A stretch of 18,288 nt of DNA from an uncultured Candidatus Melainabacteria bacterium (GTDB lineage: Bacteria > Cyanobacteriota > Vampirovibrionia > LMEP-6097): the NCBI GenBank assembly GCA_937927525.1, contig CALBDR010000123.1:1-18288 (forward strand). The letters are read 5' to 3'. The notes under the pieces were generated by a model. The model was not told the origin of the DNA. It did not search any database and was given only the letters and a program-made list of their open reading frames with translations. The number at the start of each line of letters is the position of its first letter. Position 1 is the first letter of the stretch. The position numbers and the translations under genes were made by a program. This document shows positions 13,938 to 18,288 of the stretch, one piece after another.

Positions 13938-14456
13938 CTATATTAAATACTCAAAAAACGGAACTAAAATTTGAATAAAGAGTATAAATAATAACAAAAG
14001 TATTATTAATACTGGCATTATTAAGAGCAAAAATGCTCTCAACTTAGAAATCTTACAAACCGTAGCAATAGCAATTAGAGTTAAATTTAAAATCCAGATC
14101 GATAATCCAAAAGAAAGTAAAGCCCCTAAAAAAGGAATTTGTTTTGAGATAATATCGACTGGTGCTTTAAATAATAATGGGAAATTAGCAAAAGATAAAA
14201 AGGCTATTAATTTGAATAAATCTCCTCTCTCAAGCTTAAAAACAAAGCCTACTAAGAAAATCAAGGCACTTGAAAAGAGAATCTCAAAAATGATATTTAG
14301 GGACTCACTTAGGGAAAAATAGGATGAGATGATAGCTGAAAGGAATATAAAAATTAATGCCTGAAAAAATAGACTTCTATTGAATTTAAGGTCAAAATAT
14401 TTATAGGCCTTAGTTGGCTTAAAAATTAAATCATAAATATTTACAAATGTACCCAT
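13938..14456 (-). CDS. Yip1-like multi-pass membrane protein
   Basis: This is a 172-residue hydrophobic protein with about five predicted helices (near 29-46, 54-73, 82-94, 98-128 and 141-168). The amphipathic start, NIYDLIFKPTKAYKYFDLKF, matches the N-terminal pattern of bacterial Yip1-domain proteins. Their function in bacteria is poorly known. The ATG at 14456 shares two bases with the ATG of coaX on the other strand; an upstream TTG at 14492 is possible but would overlap coaX further. It heads the five-gene operon ending with the LysM gene and lies 4 bases before the PNP gene. The family assignment is moderate, based on topology and N-terminal pattern. Confidence 0.55.
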   Translation of the reverse strand: MGTFVNIYDLIFKPTKAYKYFDLKFNRSLFFQALIFIFLSAIISSYFSLSESLNIIFEILFSSALIFLVGFVFKLERGDLFKLIAFLSFANFPLLFKAPVDIISKQIPFLGALLSFGLSIWILNLTLIAIATVCKISKLRAFLLLIMPVLIILLLLFILFIQILVPFFEYLI

Positions 14457-15237
14457 GTATTTAGTTGTTGATATCGGAAATAGTTTAATCAAATTTCATC
14501 TAAAAGGTGAAACTTACTATGATATCAATAGCCTGTCCCAAGAATTTGAATCTTTACTATTACAGTATAACGGATCAGTAGACTTTGATACATTTAGAGT
14601 ATTTATCGTCAGTTCTCGAAGACATATGAACTCTGAAATTAAAGACGAAATCAAGTTTCGCTTTAAAGAAATCCAGAAAAGAAAAGCACTTTGGTTTCCT
14701 ATTGAGTTTAATGATCAATTAATAGAGTTTCGCAATAAAATCCAAGATATTTACCCTGAGCTAGGACAAGATAGAGCTATGAAGCTTCTAGGAGCTTTAA
14801 ATCTATTCCAAGATGAAAATATTGCATTATTTGATTTTGGTACAGCTACGACGCTAACGCTAGGCTCTTCTAATATGTTTTTCAGAGGGGGGATGATAGA
14901 TATCGGTTTTTTAAAAAGTTTTGATCTAATAGGTAAGTATATGGACGCATTACCGAGCATGGACCACAAAAGATTAGAGAGGTTTTACTTTGATTTTGCC
15001 TTAGTAGAAGATGGGGAATTTAGTAACTCTGAACTTGCCATTCTTCAAGGAGTTTTCTCAAGAGTAGTGGGGACCATAAATGAGTGGAAAAAATTTGCCG
15101 AAAACCAAATGAATAATCCTGTAACTATTGCATGTGGCAATGGTGCAAAATTCTTTGCTGGTTATGTCGATCATGTAGTTACTGATGCAGCGCTTTATGA
15201 TGAAGCGTTTAAAGAGACTTCTAACTATTCTTCGTAG
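14455..15237 (+). CDS. coaX: Type III pantothenate kinase
   Basis: CoaX phosphorylates pantothenate in the first step of coenzyme A synthesis and needs a monovalent cation. The 260-residue protein shows the actin-like ATPase motifs: D-I-G-N at 6-9 (phosphate 1), the pantothenate-site G-Q-D-R at 104-107 in YPELGQDRAM, F-D-F-G-T-A-T-T at 126-133 (phosphate 2), and C-G-N-G near 227-230 (adenosine). Differences from most members are Ser10 instead of Thr after DIGN and M-I-D-I-G at 147-151 where G-G-x-I-x-P-G is usual. The start is fixed because DIGN must lie within the first ten residues. The gene has no Shine-Dalgarno, shares its start with the divergent Yip1-like gene, and converges on a small minus-strand ORF. 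Confidence 0.88.
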   Translation: MYLVVDIGNSLIKFHLKGETYYDINSLSQEFESLLLQYNGSVDFDTFRVFIVSSRRHMNSEIKDEIKFRFKEIQKRKALWFPIEFNDQLIEFRNKIQDIYPELGQDRAMKLLGALNLFQDENIALFDFGTATTLTLGSSNMFFRGGMIDIGFLKSFDLIGKYMDALPSMDHKRLERFYFDFALVEDGEFSNSELAILQGVFSRVVGTINEWKKFAENQMNNPVTIACGNGAKFFAGYVDHVVTDAALYDEAFKETSNYSS

Positions 15238-15276
15238 AGCTCGTCTTCGAAACGATCATATTCATATAAAGTTTTG

Positions 15277-15444
15277 TTAACAAACAGGCGGGAAAAAGAA
15301 ATTTAACAAAAAATTTCTTTTAGGATCAAGTTTACCTGCTCTTTTAGCTATTTTATATTCATGGTAACAAGGAACCCCTATCATCATTCCGACACAAATA
15401 AGAATCATCGTAATACTAATAAATTGCATGATCATATCTTTCAT
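15277..15444 (-). CDS. Small single-helix membrane protein, probably frameshifted at its 3' end
   Basis: This short ORF encodes 55 residues: one membrane helix (about 6-26, QFISITMILICVGMMIGVPC) followed by a basic stretch HEYKIAKRAGKLDPKRN. The frame ends at TAA 15279-15277. Moving by one base at the CCC that reads GGG on the plus strand (15290-15292) continues into an open, protein-like acidic tail VNKTLYEYDRFEDELYEE, ending TAG at 15227-15225 and overlapping the coaX end by 13 bases. The intact product would be about 72 residues. An assembly error, a true frameshift mutation or programmed shifting are all possible. It lies 48 bases after the livK-like gene. GATAAT sits 8 bases before its ATG, and AAAAGGA lies about 12 bases upstream. 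I do not know its function. Confidence 0.5.
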   Translation of the reverse strand: MKDMIMQFISITMILICVGMMIGVPCYHEYKIAKRAGKLDPKRNFLLNFFFPPVC

Positions 15445-15492
15445 AATCTTAGATTATCCTTTTCTGTTAAATCCATTATCGTTAGAGATCTA

Positions 15493-16635
15493 TTAATTAA
15501 CCGAAATAAAAGACTTTCCTGAAACCTTATAAAGAGTAAAAGAAGGATCTACAAGATCTCCATTTAAATCAAACCTAGCATCTGCTGCTATAAGCTTCGC
15601 AACTTCTTCACTACTCTTAAACTCTGACTGCTTCATAGCATTTAAAAGAATTTTAGTAGCTTGATAACTGGTAGAAGCATAGCCTGCCAGGGGCTTTTTA
15701 AAACGTTTTTCATAGTTAAGAAGAATTTCTTGGCTAGGAAGTGGCGCACCTAAAATTAAACTTCCTTCAGCAGCAGTACCTGCAATATTAATGAAATCCT
15801 GGTTATGAACCCCTTCTGCTGCTAAGAACTGAAATCCATTATCAAGTTCTTTTCTTAGATCTTTAATTAAATATCCTGCATCATTATATTCACCAACAAA
15901 GAAAATCAAATCTGGTTTAGCTTGTGCAACTTTTTTAGCAGTAAAACTATGGTCTTCAGTTCTCACTGGAATAGTTTCATAGAAAACAACTTCTTTAGCT
16001 TTATTCTTAGCAAGCCTTCTAACGAACTCTGAAGAAACAGAAACTCCATAAGGCTTATCGTTATAAAGAACTGCGACACGATTAAAGTTTGAGTTATCTA
16101 AAACTAAATTAGCAGCAGCTTCTCCAAGCTGTCTATCCGTTCCAATAGTTCTAAAAACATAACCTCTATAATCAGGCCTCTCCGTAAATTTAGGGTGAGT
16201 TGATGCTGGAGAGACTTGAGGAATTTTAGCTGTTATATATTTTTTAGATGCTTCAATCGAAACTTGAGAGTTTAAATGCCCAATGACTCCTAAAACCCCT
16301 TCTTCTATAGCAATCTTCGCTCTTTCTAAAGCCTCAATCACAATACCACCATCATCTAAAATCACAAAACCTACTTTATACTTAGCATCTTCTAAACTAT
16401 CGTTATACTCCTCTAAAGCTAACTGAGCACCTTCGACCATGGTCCTCCCTAAAGCCTGATAAGGACCAGTAAGTGGGGCAGCAATAGCAAAATAATGATT
16501 TCCTGCAACCGAAGTTAAATCTAAAGTTCCTTCGTTTTTAAAATGCGAAGCAGATGAATCCTTACTACTTGAACAAGCATTTAAAAGAACTATTGAAAAT
16601 AAAAATATAGAAATTAACTTTATTAATTTGAACAT
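15493..16635 (-). CDS. Branched-chain amino acid-type ABC transporter substrate-binding lipoprotein (LivK/LivJ family)
   Basis: This 380-residue periplasmic binding protein belongs to the Peripla_BP_6 family, which binds leucine, isoleucine and valine or other small ligands and delivers them to a membrane permease. A lipoprotein signal peptide spans 1-20 with lipobox L-N-A-C, Cys21 lipidated, followed by a Ser-rich tether. The mature domain begins FAIAAPLTGPYQALG and contains GVIGHLNSQVS, SPASTHPKF, RTIGTDRQLGEAAA and VAVLYNDKPYG, all typical of the type I fold. No permease or ATPase genes adjoin, so the real ligand cannot be read from context. The ATG lies only 7 bases from a TATAAT, suggesting a leaderless message, and diverges from the DUF2797 gene with 21 bases between starts. 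Confidence 0.9.
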   Translation of the reverse strand: MFKLIKLISIFLFSIVLLNACSSSKDSSASHFKNEGTLDLTSVAGNHYFAIAAPLTGPYQALGRTMVEGAQLALEEYNDSLEDAKYKVGFVILDDGGIVIEALERAKIAIEEGVLGVIGHLNSQVSIEASKKYITAKIPQVSPASTHPKFTERPDYRGYVFRTIGTDRQLGEAAANLVLDNSNFNRVAVLYNDKPYGVSVSSEFVRRLAKNKAKEVVFYETIPVRTEDHSFTAKKVAQAKPDLIFFVGEYNDAGYLIKDLRKELDNGFQFLAAEGVHNQDFINIAGTAAEGSLILGAPLPSQEILLNYEKRFKKPLAGYASTSYQATKILLNAMKQSEFKSSEEVAKLIAADARFDLNGDLVDPSFTLYKVSGKSFISVN

Positions 16636-16640
16636 AATCT

Positions 16641-16649
16641 CTATTATAG
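16641..16649. promoter_or_regulatory. Overlapping back-to-back -10 elements for two divergent genes
   Basis: CTATTATAG reads TATAAT on the minus strand (16648-16643), ending 7 bases before the livK-like ATG. It reads TATTAT on the plus strand (16642-16647), ending 9 bases before the DUF2797 ATG. One symmetric sequence could fire in both directions. No good -35 is seen for either. Only 21 bases separate the two start codons. Confidence 0.45.
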
Positions 16650-16656
16650 TTTAGAT

Positions 16657-17493
16657 ATGCCAACTATTTCCTTAAGAAAAATGTCGAACAAACTTGATGA
16701 AAATGGTCAAGCTAAATACTTTTTAAAGCACATAGATGACTACATCAACATGAAATCTGATGAGAAAATTTGCATGAATGATTTCATAGGTAAAAAGTTC
16801 AGTTTAAAGTTTTTAGATGCCATCAACTGTATAGCTTGTCAAAGGAAAGTAACCAAAACTTTTAATCAAGGCTATTGCTTTCCGTGTTTTCAAAAACTAG
16901 CTGAATGCGATATGTGCATAGTTAAACCTGAACTTTGTCATTTCGATGAAGGAACTTGCCGAGATGACGAATTTGCTGAAAAACACTGCAATATTACTCA
17001 TATTATTTATTGTTCTTTAACAAGTGCTCCTAAAATCGGTATCACACGGAAAAGCAATGTTCCTCATAGATGGATTGATCAAGGTGCCGTGAGTGCTATT
17101 AAACTAGTCGAGGTAAATAGAAGAAAAGATTCAGGTATTATCGAGTCAGAAGTGGCAAAAAATTTCACTGATAAAACGAATTGGCGCAAAATGCTTAAAA
17201 ATGAAGTTCCAGATGTCAACTTATCAGAATTAAAAATAGAATTATTAGAAAGAATCAAAGAAATTTCAGAAATTACAGGAATAAAAATCAACCAAATTAA
17301 TGAAAATCCTGTAAATATTTCTTATCCTGTAGAATCTTACCCAGAAAAAATAAAAAGTCATAATTTTGATAAAAATCCATTAGTAGAAGGCACACTACTT
17401 GGGATTAAAGCACAGTACCTTATATTTGACACTGGAGTAATAAACCTTAGAAAATTTGCAGGTTATAGAATCCAAACTCAGTATCAAAATTAA
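16657..17493 (+). CDS. DUF2797 protein with zinc-binding cysteines and a GIY-YIG-like core
   Basis: This is a 278-residue protein matching the DUF2797 pattern. A beta-rich N-terminus is followed by a cysteine-rich region with CxxC pairs at 58/61, 74/77 and 84/87 plus Cys94, Cys101 and Cys111, expected to bind zinc. Then comes I-I-Y-C-S (116-120), K-I-G-I-T-R (126-131), R-W-I-D-Q-G-A (138-144) and an E-S-E-V stretch with Glu163. That order resembles a GIY-YIG nuclease core: two aromatic/glycine strands, an arginine and a helix glutamate. The family function is unknown to me; nucleic acid binding is a reasonable inference. ATG 16657 is used; ATG 16681 is possible but cuts the conserved start. 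There is no Shine-Dalgarno. Confidence 0.8.
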   Translation: MPTISLRKMSNKLDENGQAKYFLKHIDDYINMKSDEKICMNDFIGKKFSLKFLDAINCIACQRKVTKTFNQGYCFPCFQKLAECDMCIVKPELCHFDEGTCRDDEFAEKHCNITHIIYCSLTSAPKIGITRKSNVPHRWIDQGAVSAIKLVEVNRRKDSGIIESEVAKNFTDKTNWRKMLKNEVPDVNLSELKIELLERIKEISEITGIKINQINENPVNISYPVESYPEKIKSHNFDKNPLVEGTLLGIKAQYLIFDTGVINLRKFAGYRIQTQYQN

Positions 17494-17532
17494 GATAATC
17501 CCCATTTGTATGGATGATAAGGTTCTAAAAAA

Positions 17533-17562
17533 TTGAGATAATACTCTCAACAATATGATAAT
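17533..17562 (+). promoter_or_regulatory. Possible promoter with small inverted repeat before the final gene
   Basis: TTGAGA (17533-17538) and GATAAT (17557-17562) are 18 bases apart. TTGAGA is also one arm of a 6-base inverted repeat with TCTCAA (17545-17550, 6-base loop), which could serve as an operator or a weak hairpin after the DUF2797 gene. No T-run follows, so a terminator is unlikely. Confidence 0.35.
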
Positions 17563-17595
17563 ATAAATTTTCGATTAAGAATTGTTAATACCCAT

Positions 17596-17603
17596 GGGGG
17601 GGG
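17596..17603 (+). promoter_or_regulatory. Shine-Dalgarno made of eight consecutive G
   Basis: A G8 run ends 7 bases before TTG 17611. The nearby ATG at 17604 leads to an early TGA, so TTG is the start. Repeat-length change could alter translation, as with the G7 run before 5256. Confidence 0.55.
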
Positions 17604-17610
17604 ATGATAA

Positions 17611-18288
17611 TTGAAAACACTCAATGACGATCAAAAAATTATTTTAATTCTAATTTTCACATTAGCTTTATTTACTCACCATTTGCCAACTAAAGCAGCA
17701 CTAATTCCAGCACAATGCAGCTCAGGAAATTGTAATCTTGACCTAAGAGTTAATGATAAAGATATAAATAAACTTTTCCCTGATGCCTTTCCAGGTTTTA
17801 GAGTTAGGCTTGATTTAAGTCCTTTAAAGGTAATTAACTTTGAGTCTGATCATTTTAGAGTTATAGTCTATGAACAAACCCCAGCAGGAGCAGATATAGT
17901 TTCTTCTCATACAGTTAGATTCCCGAATAAAAGATCAAGACGAAGAAACTATCAGTTAATTTTAGATATCCCAGAATTTTTAGGTAGCAAAATATTTTTT
18001 ATGGACTTCTATAGAAATGATGGTACATTACAAGCTACATATAGTTTCCCTATTAATGGCTTTGGGTCTACTCAAGATAAACTTCAAAATAGTCAAGGAA
18101 TCATTTACGGGCAAAATCTTTCAAGCATAGTCCCAACTCAACTTGGAGTTACTTCTCCTAATAGTGTCTTAGATACAAGAGTATGTCCTGATAACAATTT
18201 CAATGACTGCAATCTAGATGAATTATTCTTTCACAACTTTGCTGTTGAAGCTAGTGCGATCCAAGATCCTCGCAAAACTAGTCTATTA
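17611..18288 (+). CDS. N-terminal part of an exported protein of unknown function, cut by the window end
   Basis: An open frame of 226 codons from TTG 17611 runs past the window end. A signal peptide is clear: KTLNDDQK, a hydrophobic core IILILIFTLALF, and cleavage after about residue 29 (PTKA-A). The mature part is beta-rich with no recognised domain. Two cysteine pairs, C36-SSGN-C41 and C192-C200, are each followed by N-L-D. This suggests either a disulfide-bonded repeat or two related segments. There is a basic patch NKRSRRRN at about 109-116. The G8 Shine-Dalgarno and an upstream TTGAGA/GATAAT pair support the start. Export with paired cysteines suggests a periplasmic or surface protein; nothing more specific can be claimed. 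Confidence 0.7.
   Translation, partial: MKTLNDDQKIILILIFTLALFTHHLPTKAALIPAQCSSGNCNLDLRVNDKDINKLFPDAFPGFRVRLDLSPLKVINFESDHFRVIVYEQTPAGADIVSSHTVRFPNKRSRRRNYQLILDIPEFLGSKIFFMDFYRNDGTLQATYSFPINGFGSTQDKLQNSQGIIYGQNLSSIVPTQLGVTSPNSVLDTRVCPDNNFNDCNLDELFFHNFAVEASAIQDPRKTSLL

Noticed and set aside
14886..14897. GGGGGGATGATA in coaX, identical to part of the G8 site near 17598
   Set aside because: In coaX it encodes part of the expected Gly-Gly-Met-Ile segment, so the match is most likely coincidence.
1..18288. CRISPR array, tRNA, rRNA, transposase or integrase
   Set aside because: No regularly spaced direct repeats, no recognisable RNA gene and no transposition or recombination protein were seen on either strand.

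Overview
The window comes from an AT-rich bacterium with an envelope. Lipoprotein and Sec signal peptides, a type IV pilin-like protein, a LysM protein anchored by one membrane helix, and a bacterial GpsA, SpeD and CoaX set all point that way. The mix resembles low-GC, non-photosynthetic relatives of cyanobacteria (Melainabacteria/Vampirovibrionia type), but that is a tentative guess. Coding density is very high: most genes touch or overlap, no gene-free stretch exceeds about 160 bases, and I see no rRNA, tRNA, insertion sequence or CRISPR array.

Region A (55-4686, minus strand) is housekeeping. Transcription runs gpsA (glycerol-3-phosphate dehydrogenase), speD (S-adenosylmethionine decarboxylase), trpD (anthranilate phosphoribosyltransferase). 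Then comes a tight three-gene operon: an exported coiled-coil protein, an MreD-like membrane protein, and a beta-lactamase/D,D-peptidase-fold serine hydrolase. The last two suggest cell-wall work.

Region B (4750-10193, plus strand) is the least explained part. It holds four genes I cannot assign: a 113-aa disordered protein, a 117-aa acidic protein, a 1201-aa protein with glycine-rich hydrophobic stretches in its C-terminal third, and a 230-aa protein with two predicted membrane helices. The two larger genes have recognisable promoters, strong Shine-Dalgarno sites, and related AT-rich motifs overlapping the -35 region. This is my candidate for an undescribed system.

Region C (14456-10190, minus strand) is a five-gene operon with 3-4 base gaps or overlaps: a Yip1-like membrane protein, purine nucleoside phosphorylase, a prepilin-like protein, an OppA-type peptide-binding lipoprotein, and a LysM protein. 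Region D (14455-18288) holds coaX, a small membrane-protein ORF that looks frameshifted, a LivK/LivJ-type lipoprotein, a DUF2797 zinc-motif protein with a GIY-YIG-like core, and the start of an exported protein that runs off the end of the window.

Two modes of translation start seem to coexist. Several transcript-leading genes (trpD, speD, livK, the DUF2797 gene) have a -10-like hexamer 6-9 bases before the ATG and no well-placed Shine-Dalgarno, which suggests leaderless mRNAs. Others use good Shine-Dalgarno sites, often with TTG start codons, and two of these sites are runs of seven or eight G.
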